The notes beneath the pieces are model-generated. The model ran no database searches. It was not told the origin of the DNA and worked only from the letters and a program-made list of their open reading frames with translations. Shown here piece after piece: positions 7,686 through 16,724 of a DNA stretch of 34,346 nucleotides (positions within the stretch are counted from its first letter, which is position 1; each line of letters starts with the position of its first letter). The DNA lies in NCBI GenBank assembly GCA_947166105.1, contig CAMVCZ010000036.1:1-34346 (forward strand), written 5' to 3'. This DNA is from an uncultured Bacteroidales bacterium (lineage in GTDB: Bacteria; Bacteroidota; Bacteroidia; Bacteroidales; F082). The position numbers and the translations under genes were made by a program.

Positions 7686-8444
7686 TTATTTGTTGATGAC
7701 AAAAGTATAAGTGATGGTGCCATGTTGTTCTTCGGGCGCGTTGGGGTCGGAGGCGAAGGCGGAGCGCAAGGCGGCTTGTTTGGCTTTCTCGCGCATGGAT
7801 TGGTTGATGATGGTTGTGCCTTTGGTGGCAACTTCCGCTCTGGTTACCTTGCCTTCGCGGTTCACCCAAATATCGACAACGACGATGCCTTCTTCGGGGA
7901 AGTCGTCGTTGGGGCGGTGCAATGATTTCGCGCCGCGACCGCCGAGGTCGTAGCCCGTTCCGTTGCCTTTTCCGCCTTGACCGTCATATTTCTTGATACC
8001 CGCCAAACCATTCGGATTGCCTTGGTCGCCAGGTTGTCCGGTGATACCTTCCGAGCCGCCTGCCTGCGGGTTGTTGCTGCCTTTGAACAAGGCTTTCTTG
8101 TTCACCTGTGGCTTAGGCTCTTCGGCAGGTTTTTCTTGTTTTGGCTTGGTGTTTTTGGGTTTTTCCAAGGCGGGAGCTTCTTCGTCGTTGCTGGTGGCGA
8201 TGTCTTCCTTGTTCTTGCTTGGCTGTTGCTCAGGTTGTGAAGCCACGGGGATAGCTGGCTTTTCGGGTTGGATGTTGCCCATGCCTTGGTTCATCATGCC
8301 CAAGTCGACCTCTACGCCTTCCTCGCCCGGTAGCGGCAAAGGCGTCCTGAAGGCCATCAGAAACAAGATGAGCAAGGCCAAAGCGTGTACCACGATGGTG
8401 CCCGCTGCTGCTATGCCTTTGTCTTTCTTTTCGTTGCTGTTCAT
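7686..8444 (-). CDS. tonB: TonB-like energy transducer
   Basis: A protein of 252 aa with a single N-terminal membrane helix (about residues 12-32, following a short Lys-rich cytoplasmic tip). It continues with a long Pro/Lys/Glu-rich periplasmic linker (about 60-150), a Gly-rich segment and a C-terminal domain of about 75 residues (VVDIWVNREGKVTRAEV to the C-terminal TYTFVINK) of the TonB/TolA fold. It would couple the proton motive force, through ExbB-ExbD, to outer-membrane TonB-dependent receptors. A GGAGG Shine-Dalgarno sequence overlaps the exbD stop codon 6 nt upstream, one of the few clear ribosome binding sites here, and points to coupled translation with exbD. A TolA-like role is the alternative. 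Confidence 0.85.
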   Translation of the reverse strand: MNSNEKKDKGIAAAGTIVVHALALLILFLMAFRTPLPLPGEEGVEVDLGMMNQGMGNIQPEKPAIPVASQPEQQPSKNKEDIATSNDEEAPALEKPKNTKPKQEKPAEEPKPQVNKKALFKGSNNPQAGGSEGITGQPGDQGNPNGLAGIKKYDGQGGKGNGTGYDLGGRGAKSLHRPNDDFPEEGIVVVDIWVNREGKVTRAEVATKGTTIINQSMREKAKQAALRSAFASDPNAPEEQHGTITYTFVINK

Positions 8445-8452
8445 AATGCCTC

Positions 8453-8866
8453 CTATTTCTTCGGTGCGGTGGCCAAAATCACCTTGTGGTTGTTGCCAGT
8501 GGCGTTGTTGATGTCGTTGACGGCATCAATCACATTCACAACATATTGCACGGGAACGCTCTTGTCTGAACGCAATACCACCGTAGCTTGGCTGTCGTTG
8601 CCTATTTTATTGTTAATGAGGTCGGTAAGTTGGGTTTCGTCAGCGGGCGTTTCGTCCACGAAATACTGGAATTGTTCGTTGACGTAGACCGTGACGGTCT
8701 GCTTGGCCATGGTTTTGCTGTTGCTCGAAGGCAACATCAATTTGATGGCGTTGGGGGCGACCAAGGTCGATGTCAGCATGAAGAAAATCAACAGCAGAAA
8801 CACCAAGTCCGACATGGAGGAGGAGTTAAACGTTGGTTCGACCTTATTTCTTGATTTGATGGCCAT
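8453..8866 (-). CDS. exbD: ExbD/TolR-family biopolymer transport protein
   Basis: A protein of 137 aa with a short cytoplasmic N-terminus and one membrane helix (SDLVFLLLIFFMLTSTL) that carries the proton-coupling Asp at residue 20. A periplasmic domain of about 90 aa follows. It forms the stator with ExbB. It lies 12 nt after exbB and 8 nt before tonB. Only one ExbD copy is present here. Confidence 0.93.
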   Translation of the reverse strand: MAIKSRNKVEPTFNSSSMSDLVFLLLIFFMLTSTLVAPNAIKLMLPSSNSKTMAKQTVTVYVNEQFQYFVDETPADETQLTDLINNKIGNDSQATVVLRSDKSVPVQYVVNVIDAVNDINNATGNNHKVILATAPKK

Positions 8867-8878
8867 AATACGCTGGTT

Positions 8879-9577
8879 TTAAGCGGGTTCGTTCAAAACA
8901 TCCATAAATTCAGTCGCCTTGGCTTCAAGCAGGTTGACCACTTTTTGGATTTTCGTTGAGATGATGGCGTGGAAGAAATAGGCGAAAATGCCGACAATCA
9001 GACCGCCGACGGTGGTCACCATAGCCTCATAAATGCCCGACGAAAGCAGTTCAATGTTAATGTTGTTGCCCGCCATCGACATATTATAGAACGCGCGAAT
9101 CATGCCCGTCACCGTGCCGAGGAAACCAATCATCGGGGCGGCACTGGCAATCATGGCGAGGATGCTCACGCCACGTTCTAACTGTGCAACTTCCAAATTA
9201 CCAACGTTTTCTATGGCCGAGTTGATGTCGCCCAATGGTCGCCCAATGCGCGAAATGCCTTTCTCAATCATCCTTGAAATTGGGGTGGAATTGCCTCTGC
9301 ATAAGGCTTTTGCGGAGTCGAGTTTGCCGTCTTTCATGTATTCACGGATGCGGTCCATGAAACCGCTGTCATACTTCGTGGCACGCGAAACGGCAATGTA
9401 CCTTTCAATGAAAATGTAGACCGCGATGATGGACAAAACGGCCAACAAAACCATGATCCAGCCGCCTTTTGTGGCAAGGTTGAGGATGGAGAGTTTGATT
9501 TCCGTAGGCTGCGCTACGGTTTCGGCAGTGGCTGTACCCAATTCATTGACAGCCTGTTGGATTTGAAGAAGGTTCAT
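8879..9577 (-). CDS. exbB: ExbB/TolQ-family proton channel (MotA/TolQ/ExbB)
   Basis: A protein of 232 aa with three membrane segments (about 34-58, 135-160 and 190-208). The conserved region reads APMIGFLGTVTGMIRAF, with a second conserved stretch TTVGGLIVGIFAYFF. Together with ExbD it forms the inner-membrane motor that energises TonB. It is the first gene of exbB-exbD-tonB. No matching -7 box was found in the 72-bp gap from lolA, so transcription may run through from ftsK-lolA. That gap holds only a small perfect palindrome (9608-9623). Confidence 0.93.
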   Translation of the reverse strand: MNLLQIQQAVNELGTATAETVAQPTEIKLSILNLATKGGWIMVLLAVLSIIAVYIFIERYIAVSRATKYDSGFMDRIREYMKDGKLDSAKALCRGNSTPISRMIEKGISRIGRPLGDINSAIENVGNLEVAQLERGVSILAMIASAAPMIGFLGTVTGMIRAFYNMSMAGNNINIELLSSGIYEAMVTTVGGLIVGIFAYFFHAIISTKIQKVVNLLEAKATEFMDVLNEPA

Positions 9578-9649
9578 TTGTTGAAATGTTGATTGTTGAA
9601 CTGTTTAATTGTTTGGAAACAATACGGTTGTGGATGGGGTTTTATTGTG

Positions 9650-10276
9650 TCAGCGCATGTCAATCACATCCACTTTGGGGTGTTTCTTCGTGTCGAAAGT
9701 GAAGAATTTGTCGCCCAATTCTTGGTCGAATTTCATCTCTTCGATGGTTATCACAGCCTTGCTACCGTCTTCCATATAGATGTCCGCGCTCTTGAGTTCG
9801 GTCTTTTTTATGTTGATTTTCAGGGTGACGCGCTTGTATTGGCCTTTGGGATTGGCCAATTCAACCGTTGCAGTGCCGCTTTGCGGATCCATGCCGCTGA
9901 GCGTGGCCACATAACTCTCGTCCAAAGAGGTGAGGAGTTTCAAGGGCGTGTTGTCGACGCCATCGGTGGCATTGCTAATCATTACTTCCTCATCTCCAAT
10001 GAGATAGGTCCAAATGGTCTTGCCGTCGCTGATGGTGTGTTGGTCGGCAAGTTCCACCTTGTAGGCTTCGCCTTGCAGCCATGCGTGGCCTTTTTGTCCC
10101 TCAATCACGGTTTTTTCATCGGGACTGATTTGATAGTTGAAAGCCATTTCCACATTCTTGTGGCTTTTCAGTTGATTGACCAAGAGACGAATGAAAGTCT
10201 CAGCATTGTTTTGTGCGCTAACTGCCTGTGCTGCAAATAAAAAAGCGATGCAGGCGATGATGTTTTTCTTGTTCAT
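9650..10276 (-). CDS. lolA: LolA-like outer-membrane lipoprotein carrier
   Basis: A periplasmic chaperone of 208 aa that carries lipoproteins from the inner to the outer membrane. A signal peptide ends near AVSAQ (residue 22). The body has the LolA pattern of antiparallel strands, such as GKTIWTYLIGDEEVMISN and a C-terminal DKFFTFDTKKHP. It begins 2 nt after the ftsK stop codon, an arrangement that suggests one transcript with ftsK. Given the many lipoproteins encoded nearby, this function fits the context. Confidence 0.87.
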   Translation of the reverse strand: MNKKNIIACIAFLFAAQAVSAQNNAETFIRLLVNQLKSHKNVEMAFNYQISPDEKTVIEGQKGHAWLQGEAYKVELADQHTISDGKTIWTYLIGDEEVMISNATDGVDNTPLKLLTSLDESYVATLSGMDPQSGTATVELANPKGQYKRVTLKINIKKTELKSADIYMEDGSKAVITIEEMKFDQELGDKFFTFDTKKHPKVDVIDMR

Positions 10277-10278
10277 TT

Positions 10279-12996
10279 TTAAATTCCGTTGTCTTTGTTG
10301 TAAATGTCCCGCAAAATCTGTTCCAAAGCGAATTCGTCCTTCACTTTCACCTCGCGCGACTTGCTTCCCGAGAACGCCCCGACGATGCCGGCGGCCTCCA
10401 ATTGGTCGATGATGCGGCCTGCGCGGTTGTAGCCGAGCTTCAGTTTGCGCTGAATCATCGAGGTGGAGCCTTGCTGGGTTTGTACCACGATGCGGGCGGC
10501 TTCCTCAAAGAGGCTGTCGCGCTCGCCATCGTCCTCAATGTCAACACCTTCACCATCTTCGTCGGGCACTTCAGGCAGGAGGAACGGCTCCGCGAAGCCG
10601 CGTTGGTTTCCAATAAATTCGGTGACGGTTTCCACTTCGGGCGTGTCGATGAAGGCGCATTGCAGGCGCACAAGGTCGTTGCCCGTGGAGAGCAGCATGT
10701 CGCCGCGACCGATGAGTTGGTTGGCGCCGCTTTGGTCGAGGATGGTCTTCGAGTCGACTTGGGAAATGACGCGGAACGCGATTCGCGCCGGGAAGTTGGC
10801 CTTGATGCTGCCCGTAATGATGTTGACGGACGGCCTTTGCGTAGCGATAATCAGGTGGATGCCAATGGCGCGGGCCAATTGTGCCAAACGCGCGATGGGC
10901 GACTCCACTTCGCGGCCAGCGGTCATGATAAGGTCGGCAAATTCGTCCACAACCAACACAATATAAGGCAGATAGCGATGGCCTTCGGTGGGCAGCAACT
11001 TACGCGCCTTGAACTTTTCGTTGTACTCGATGATGTTGCGGCACTCGGCGGCTTTCAGTAGGTCGTAGCGTTGGTCCATCTCAATACAAAGCGAGTTGAG
11101 CGTGCGCACCACTTTCTTTACATCGGTAATGATAGCGTCCTCTGAATCAGGGAGTTTAGCCAAATAATGGCGTTCAATGCGGTTGTAGAGGGTCAATTCC
11201 ACCTTTTTCGGGTCGACCATGACGAATTTTAGTTCCGAGGGGTGCTTGCAGTAGAGCAGTGAAGCTACTATCGCATTGAGTCCCACAGATTTACCTTGAC
11301 CTGTTGCACCTGCCATAAGAATATGAGGCATTTTGGCCAAGTCGAAGACGTAGGTCTCGTTGGAAATGGTTTTGCCGATGGCGCAAGGCAGTGCGTATTT
11401 CGATTTTTGGAACTTTTCGGAAGCCAAAACGCTGCGCATCGAAACGGTTTCGGGCTTGCTGTTCGGCACTTCGATGCCGATGGTGCCCTTGCCCGGAATC
11501 GGGGCGATGATACGGATGCCCAAAGCGGCCAAACTCAGCGCAATATCGTCCTCCAAGTTCTTGATTTTCGAGATTCTAATGCCTGCGGCTGGGACGATTT
11601 CATACAGCGTGACTGTCGGGCCAATGGTCGCCTTGATTTTGTCGATGCCGATGCCGAATTTGCCCAAGGTTTCCACAATCTTGTTCTTGTTGGCTTCCAA
11701 TTCCTCATTGTTGATTTCCGACTTCTTTCCGCCGTAGTCGTTCAGCATGTCGAGGGTCGGGAACTTGAAATCGCGGAGTTCGTAGCGCGGGTCGAAAGGC
11801 GTGTCGATGGTATGGTGTTCCATGTTTTTGCCTTTTTCCATGGTTTCCTCGGTCGGTGTTTTCTCGATTTCCAACTCCACCTTTTCTGCTTCGTTTTCAG
11901 GCTTTTGAGGAACAGCCTCCGTGGTTTTTGTGTCGTTGATAGGCTCAACAATGTCTTCCACGGTGAAGGTCGGGTTTTGAATGACGGAATTATCTATGTT
12001 GTCACTTTGGTTTTGTTCCTCTTTGGGATAAACGAGGATGTTTTCCTTGTGGCTATGTTGCTCAGTGTCAGGGTTTACAATCTCAAAAGTCGGGTCTTTG
12101 GTGAATGAAGTGACAGGTGGCAAAGAACTTTCTTCTTCCTCATCATCGATGAAATCAGGATCGATGTCCTCGCCTTTGTTGGTTTCGTTATTTTGTTGGT
12201 TTTCAAATTCTTCCTTGATGCGTTGTTCAGCAAGAATGGCCGCTTGATGGCGGCGTTCCTCTTCGCGTTTTTCGCGCAACTCCTTGAAATAGTTGAGTGT
12301 AAGGTTGAATTGGTAGACCGCGAAGACCAAAAACAGGAACGCAAGGATGATGATAACGCCCGCCTTGCCCACATAATTGGTCAGCAAAGTGTTGAGCCAC
12401 AGGCCCACAGCCCCGCCGAAGATGGCGCATTTTGGGGCATAGCCGGCAATATAGGCGAAAAACAGCGGCAGCCAAAGCAAACACAAAAGGGCGTATTTCC
12501 ACACGCTCCACATCTTGATTTTGGCGGTGTCGGTGAGGCGTAAACCAATGAGTGTCAAGAGATAAACGAAGAAAAACGACCCGATGCCAAACGACTCCTT
12601 GAGGAGCGTTTGCGCCAAGAAAACGCCCAAACTACCTGTGCGGCTCTCGATTTCGATTTTCTTGCTGAAAATCTGGTAGCCGTACTCCTGATGGTGCCCG
12701 CTGAAAAAGTTGACCAAGTAAGAAATCAGGGCGAGACCGAGAAACACGGCAAGGCAGATGAACAGGATGCCGATGATTTTCCTCACGCGGCCATCCGATT
12801 CTTGCTTCTCTTTGGTTTTCTGAGGTTTGGGTGCCTTGCTTTTGGTCGATTTCTCACTCTTTTTCGGGCTTTCCTTTTTGGTTTTCTCCTCTTTTATATT
12901 CTCCTCGGTATCAATCAGTTGTTCTTCCAAAGGCTCAGCCTCGGGCAACCCTTTCGTCCTAAATGTGTTCTCTTTGCGTTTGTTTCCGGCAGTCAT
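10279..12996 (-). CDS. ftsK: FtsK/SpoIIIE DNA translocase
   Basis: A protein of 905 aa for chromosome segregation at the division septum. A charged Lys-rich N-terminus (1-70) is followed by four or more membrane helices (about 73-235) and an acidic linker (about 265-400). The motor carries Walker A GATGQGKS (about 563-570) and Walker B LVVDEFADL (about 681-689). A C-terminal winged-helix gamma domain (about 835-900; SMIQRKLKLGYNRA) recognises polar DNA motifs in the family. The ATG at 12996 is preferred over a TTG at 13002. It heads a minus-strand run with lolA and probably exb-tonB. Confidence 0.95.
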   Translation of the reverse strand: MTAGNKRKENTFRTKGLPEAEPLEEQLIDTEENIKEEKTKKESPKKSEKSTKSKAPKPQKTKEKQESDGRVRKIIGILFICLAVFLGLALISYLVNFFSGHHQEYGYQIFSKKIEIESRTGSLGVFLAQTLLKESFGIGSFFFVYLLTLIGLRLTDTAKIKMWSVWKYALLCLLWLPLFFAYIAGYAPKCAIFGGAVGLWLNTLLTNYVGKAGVIIILAFLFLVFAVYQFNLTLNYFKELREKREEERRHQAAILAEQRIKEEFENQQNNETNKGEDIDPDFIDDEEEESSLPPVTSFTKDPTFEIVNPDTEQHSHKENILVYPKEEQNQSDNIDNSVIQNPTFTVEDIVEPINDTKTTEAVPQKPENEAEKVELEIEKTPTEETMEKGKNMEHHTIDTPFDPRYELRDFKFPTLDMLNDYGGKKSEINNEELEANKNKIVETLGKFGIGIDKIKATIGPTVTLYEIVPAAGIRISKIKNLEDDIALSLAALGIRIIAPIPGKGTIGIEVPNSKPETVSMRSVLASEKFQKSKYALPCAIGKTISNETYVFDLAKMPHILMAGATGQGKSVGLNAIVASLLYCKHPSELKFVMVDPKKVELTLYNRIERHYLAKLPDSEDAIITDVKKVVRTLNSLCIEMDQRYDLLKAAECRNIIEYNEKFKARKLLPTEGHRYLPYIVLVVDEFADLIMTAGREVESPIARLAQLARAIGIHLIIATQRPSVNIITGSIKANFPARIAFRVISQVDSKTILDQSGANQLIGRGDMLLSTGNDLVRLQCAFIDTPEVETVTEFIGNQRGFAEPFLLPEVPDEDGEGVDIEDDGERDSLFEEAARIVVQTQQGSTSMIQRKLKLGYNRAGRIIDQLEAAGIVGAFSGSKSREVKVKDEFALEQILRDIYNKDNGI

Positions 12997-13019
12997 TTTC
13001 AATCTTCGTTAATGGGGTG

Positions 13020-13027
13020 CAAAAATA
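13020..13027 (-). promoter_or_regulatory. -7 box (TATTTTTG) for ftsK
   Basis: The minus strand reads TATTTTTG, matching TAnnTTTG, 23 nt upstream of the ftsK ATG. No good -33 element is seen at standard spacing. Confidence 0.5.
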
Positions 13028-13062
13028 CGCAAAAAACTCGGTTAATGGCGGCTTTTTGGAGC

Positions 13063-13092
13063 AAAAAAACAGGCCACCTGAATTGGCAGCCT
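13063..13092 (-). terminator. Terminator of the outer-membrane beta-barrel gene
   Basis: On the minus strand an 8-bp stem (AGGCTGCC with GGTGGCCT, two G-U pairs) with a 6-nt loop is followed by GTTTTTTTG. It lies 30 nt past the stop codon of the gene at 13123-13809 and separates it from the ftsK promoter. Confidence 0.75.
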
Positions 13093-13122
13093 ATTCGGTT
13101 GTGTTTCGTCTGTTTCTGAGCC

Positions 13123-13809
13123 TCAAAAAGCAAATCCCACTCCAAGTGAAATGCCCGAAGTGTGGGTTTTGGCCACTGCGTCTTTGTCTATGTCGAGCAG
13201 GCCATAGCGGTAACTGCCATAAAGATTGAGGCGCTTGTAACTGAAAGCCACTCCCGCAATCGCTGAAAGGTCAAGGTGTTTGAAGTCGTGTTTGCTGAAA
13301 TTGGAATCGCCGTAGTCGCCGTACCAAGGATGGACTTCGGCGTTGCTGTGGTATTTGTTGCAGATTTTGATGGTGCCGCCGAGGCCGTAAGTCAGCATCG
13401 GGCCGATGAAGGGACCGACTTTCCAATTGTCGCTGATTTTGCAACTGTAATTCAGCATCACGGGGACATCAACATAAAAGACATTGGAGATATACCTGAT
13501 TGGCATAGGCCCCAAAATGGATTTGGATAGGTGAAGATGATTCCATCTGAATTGTCCGCCTACTGAGATGCCAAATTCTTCGGAAAGTCGGAAATTGTAG
13601 TTTGCCCCTAACGAAAGGCCACTGTAACCTTCTGAATATAAGGAATTGATGCTAATAGAAGGGGCATCTCCTGTCGGGGTGCCTCCTGTAGAGACTCTCT
13701 CTGTGATAAAGTTGTGTGATAGGCCAAAATTGACGCTAAACTGTGCCTGCACTTTTTCAGCAACGAACATTGTGGCAACAAGAGCCACGGCTGTGATTAA
13801 CTTTTTCAT
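13123..13809 (-). CDS. Outer-membrane beta-barrel protein (PorT/OMP_b-brl-like)
   Basis: A protein of 228 aa with a signal peptide (KKLITAVALVATMFVAEKVQAQ), starting at the ATG at 13809. An in-frame upstream ATG at 13869 would overlap lepB and hide the signal peptide. The mature part is made of alternating strands with Gly and aromatic residues (GLSLGANYNFRLSEEFGISV, YGSYRYGLLDI) and ends in Phe (LGVGFAF), as usual for barrels inserted by BamA. It belongs to the broad Bacteroidota porin-family or PorT-family barrels. A specific function is not evident. It follows lepB by 56 nt. Confidence 0.8.
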   Translation of the reverse strand: MKKLITAVALVATMFVAEKVQAQFSVNFGLSHNFITERVSTGGTPTGDAPSISINSLYSEGYSGLSLGANYNFRLSEEFGISVGGQFRWNHLHLSKSILGPMPIRYISNVFYVDVPVMLNYSCKISDNWKVGPFIGPMLTYGLGGTIKICNKYHSNAEVHPWYGDYGDSNFSKHDFKHLDLSAIAGVAFSYKRLNLYGSYRYGLLDIDKDAVAKTHTSGISLGVGFAF

Positions 13810-13865
13810 TTTTTCAAATTTAGGGTTAAAAACAAATCTGAACCTTACGAAAATGTGCCGAAACG

Positions 13866-15380
13866 TCACTTCGGTATCCTAAACATCCGCTTCAAGCGAA
13901 TGCCTCCATTCTCCTTGTCCAAAGAGAGCCAAACGAGTACGGGCTTGCCAACGATGTGGTTTTCAGGCACAAAGCCCCAATAGCGCGAGTCGGCGGAGTT
14001 GTGGCGGTTGTCGCCCATCATCCAGTAGTAGTCCATCTCGAAGGTGTAGCTGTCGGCGGGCTGGCCGTCGATGTAGATTTGGTTGCCCTGCACTTTCAGG
14101 TCGTGGAGTTCGTAGGCGTGGATGATGCGCTCGTAAAGCGGCAAAGTGTTGACATTCAGCGGAACGGTAACGCCCTTCTTAGGGATGTAGAGCGGCCCGA
14201 AGTTATCGACATTCCACGGATAAAGGTCGGGGCGGTTGGGGAAGAGGCTGGTCGAAGTGCCCTCGCCCGGGGCTTGGATGTTGCGCATCACGGAGGTGAC
14301 GAAAGGCAGTTTAATGAGTTCGTCGGCCACTTTTGCGCTGATGTTGAGGACGAAAATGTTCGGGTCGGCGGTGCGGTAGCCCTCGGTGATGTCGTACTTG
14401 TCCAATGTCTGCTTGTTGATGCCGCCCGAAGTGGTCACCACAGTGTAGTTATGTTGCATGTTTTCAGGCTCGTAGGCCTTCTCGCCGTTGATAAACACCA
14501 CGCCGTCAACGATTTTCAAGGTGTCGCCCGGCATACCGATAAGGCGTTTCACATAGTTTTCGCGCTTGTCAACAGGGTGACTTATGACATTGCCGAAGTT
14601 GGCGTGGTCGTTCCAAACCTTCTTGCGGCCATATTCGCGCACGAGGTCATAATAGTTGACGCTGCTTTGGAAGATGTCGCAAACCGTGTCGCCGGCGGGA
14701 TAGTTGAACACGATGGGGTCGTAACGCTTCATCGTCGTAACGCCCGGATAGCGGTGATACGGCAACTTAATCCATTCTAAATACGACTTTGCGGTTTTGC
14801 TTCCCGGCAAGGTGTTGTGTACAAAGGGGAACGAAAGCGGCGTGTTGGGTCGTTTTGGTCCATAATGTATCTTGCTGACAATCAGATAATCGCCAACGCA
14901 AAGCGACTTCTCCATACTCGAAGTGGGGATGGTGAAGGCCTCGAAGACGTAAGTCCTTATTATTAATGCGGCGACCACGGCAAAAACGATGGCATCGAAC
15001 CACTCGCGGGCAGTGGATTTTTTGGGTCTCGTGGCCGTGGCGGGGTCTTGGTAAGCATCGTTTTTGGCGACGACGGGGAAGAAAACGAAGGGCAAAATGG
15101 CCGCCATGCCTTCCTCCCAAACCTTGAAACGCCCAAAGCATTTGCCCAACTCGACGAGCATGAGCAGCAGCATAAAGACGTTGATGTAAGGGAAGACGAT
15201 GAAAAACCACCACCAGAATTTATTCTCTTTGCCGATGATTTTCAGCATGATATAGATGTTGAAATAGGGGATGAGGCTGTAGTAGCCCTTTTGTCCGGCC
15301 TTTTCGAACTGCTTCCAGCAGAACGCAATTGGGATGGTGAAGAGCGCCGGAACGATGAGGATGAAAAGTAATAATGACAT
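13866..15380 (-). CDS. lepB: Signal peptidase I with extra N-terminal membrane domain
   Basis: Leader peptidase of 504 aa that cleaves Sec and Tat signal peptides. Residues 1-105 contain three or so membrane segments of a DUF5684-like domain common in Bacteroidota homologues. The canonical anchor helix follows at about 128-145, then the catalytic Ser155 in PTSSMEKSL, the general-base Lys278 in YVKRLIGMPGD, and the C-terminal box MGDNRHNSADSRYWG. The protein is longer than E. coli LepB (324 aa) because of the N-terminal domain and a large insertion (about 235-275) in the periplasmic part. It lies 66 nt after the AI-2E-type permease gene with no -7 box between them. Confidence 0.94.
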   Translation of the reverse strand: MSLLLFILIVPALFTIPIAFCWKQFEKAGQKGYYSLIPYFNIYIMLKIIGKENKFWWWFFIVFPYINVFMLLLMLVELGKCFGRFKVWEEGMAAILPFVFFPVVAKNDAYQDPATATRPKKSTAREWFDAIVFAVVAALIIRTYVFEAFTIPTSSMEKSLCVGDYLIVSKIHYGPKRPNTPLSFPFVHNTLPGSKTAKSYLEWIKLPYHRYPGVTTMKRYDPIVFNYPAGDTVCDIFQSSVNYYDLVREYGRKKVWNDHANFGNVISHPVDKRENYVKRLIGMPGDTLKIVDGVVFINGEKAYEPENMQHNYTVVTTSGGINKQTLDKYDITEGYRTADPNIFVLNISAKVADELIKLPFVTSVMRNIQAPGEGTSTSLFPNRPDLYPWNVDNFGPLYIPKKGVTVPLNVNTLPLYERIIHAYELHDLKVQGNQIYIDGQPADSYTFEMDYYWMMGDNRHNSADSRYWGFVPENHIVGKPVLVWLSLDKENGGIRLKRMFRIPK

Positions 15381-15446
15381 TTTATTGAATTGGTTTTACT
15401 TGCTAACGCGAATCCGTGTGAATTAGTATAAGGTAAGGTCAATTTC

Positions 15447-16604
15447 TCATGCAATATCTTCCATCATTTTGTTTTCCTCGCTCAAATTGGGGACGAGCCT
15501 TTGGATGACCTTGTATTTGTAGAAGAACCTGATGGCGATGACACGCACCACAGTATAGGCGGGGATGGCAACGAGCATCCCGAGGGTGCCTCCGATGTGT
15601 CCGGCCATGAGCAGAACGACGAAGATTTCCAAGGGGTGCGCCTTGATGCTGGTGGAGTAGATGAGGGGTTGATAAACGAAGTTGTCGATGAATTGGGCGG
15701 TCAGCATGATGGCCAGGATGATGAGGGCGAAAACCCAAAGGTTGACATCCAATCCGGCACCTGTGCCTAATTTCAGCACAATGCCGAAAACCACGCCGAG
15801 ACCTTCTCCTATGAGCGGACCGACGTAGGGAATCACATTGAGCAAGCCCGCAATGAAGGCGATGCCGATGGCATAGCTGAAATCGAGGCGGGCGATGAGC
15901 CACAGACCGAGGAAGTCGATCAAGGCCACACCGAGCATCTCTACGAGCAATCCCACGAAATAGCGCGAGAGCAATTCCTCGATTTCGGTGAGGGTTTTCG
16001 TCACGGTAAGTTCGTGCTTGTCGGGCACGAAAGCGATGACAATCTTTTCGAAAAGCCCTTCCTCCTTCAGGAAAAAGAATGAAATGAACACGACCGCAAA
16101 CAAGGCAACGAAAAGGCTCGACACCGCCGAAGCCACCGAGCCGACGATGCCGCTCACTCTGCCAAAGTCGACCAACTCCTTGATTTTGTCCATGATGACC
16201 ACTGTAATGTCGAAATCGCGCTCCAAGCTGGGGAAAGTCGCAATCAGCCAGTCGTTCAGATTGTCGATGGGATTGGATTCAAAATAGGCACGGCTTTCGA
16301 TGGCGGAAGCATCCCTTACGATGTTTGATACCAAAGGAATCATTTGGGTGACAATCAGCAACATAAACAGGATGATGACCAAGATGGTGAGTAGGGCCAA
16401 CAGCCAGTCGGGTGCCTGATGGCCTTTGATTTTGATTTTTCTCAACAGCCGCATCACGGGACGGCCAAGTAGCGCAATCACTCCGGCGGCAATGATATAA
16501 ATGAGTACGTTCTTGAAATACCAACATATAGCCAAAATGATGGCCAAACCGCCTAATTTGATGATGTAACCCGCTAATCTATCGGTGTTTCGCTCGTTTT
16601 CCAT
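15447..16604 (-). CDS. AI-2E/PerM-family membrane permease
   Basis: A polytopic inner-membrane protein of 385 aa with about eight helices and a periplasmic or loop domain after helix 3 (about residues 85-140). The family signature lies in the C-terminal half (GLLNVIPYVGPLIGEGLG, PLIYSTSIKAHPLEIF). Members of this family have been linked to autoinducer-2 export or Na+/H+ antiport; the substrate here is unknown. The ATG at 16604 is preferred over an upstream GTG at 16631 because the promoter's -7 box covers 16631-16638, so the predicted transcript begins downstream of that GTG. Confidence 0.88.
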   Translation of the reverse strand: MENERNTDRLAGYIIKLGGLAIILAICWYFKNVLIYIIAAGVIALLGRPVMRLLRKIKIKGHQAPDWLLALLTILVIILFMLLIVTQMIPLVSNIVRDASAIESRAYFESNPIDNLNDWLIATFPSLERDFDITVVIMDKIKELVDFGRVSGIVGSVASAVSSLFVALFAVVFISFFFLKEEGLFEKIVIAFVPDKHELTVTKTLTEIEELLSRYFVGLLVEMLGVALIDFLGLWLIARLDFSYAIGIAFIAGLLNVIPYVGPLIGEGLGVVFGIVLKLGTGAGLDVNLWVFALIILAIMLTAQFIDNFVYQPLIYSTSIKAHPLEIFVVLLMAGHIGGTLGMLVAIPAYTVVRVIAIRFFYKYKVIQRLVPNLSEENKMMEDIA

Positions 16605-16630
16605 TTCCGTTTTCCCTTTCGTTGAGGTCA

Positions 16631-16638
16631 CAAAAATA
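16631..16638 (-). promoter_or_regulatory. -7 box (TATTTTTG) for the AI-2E-type permease
   Basis: The minus strand reads TATTTTTG 27 nt upstream of the ATG at 16604. It is back to back with the plus-strand box at 16671-16678, so both genes share a divergent control region of 120 bp. Confidence 0.55.
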
Positions 16639-16670
16639 GTTTTTTTTCACCTTTTGTATATGATTTTGGA

Positions 16671-16678
16671 TAATTTTG
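16671..16678 (+). promoter_or_regulatory. -7 box (TAATTTTG) for the MltD-like gene
   Basis: TAATTTTG followed by CG matches the Bacteroidota -7 element 47 nt upstream of the ATG at 16725. A T-rich run at 16641-16647 lies at the distance expected for the -33 element but is not an exact TTTG. Confidence 0.6.
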
Positions 16679-16724
16679 CGTTCACAAGAATAAAGTCTCA
16701 CCAAATAATCATAGAACAAATCCG

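Noticed and set aside
9608..9623. Palindrome ATTGTTTGGAAACAAT as a terminator before exbB
   Set aside because: The stem is AT-rich and only 7 bp, and there is no U-tract on either strand. It could equally be chance or an operator.
13809..13869. Upstream start at 13869 for the beta-barrel gene
   Set aside because: It would overlap the end of lepB and place 20 residues before an otherwise standard signal peptide.
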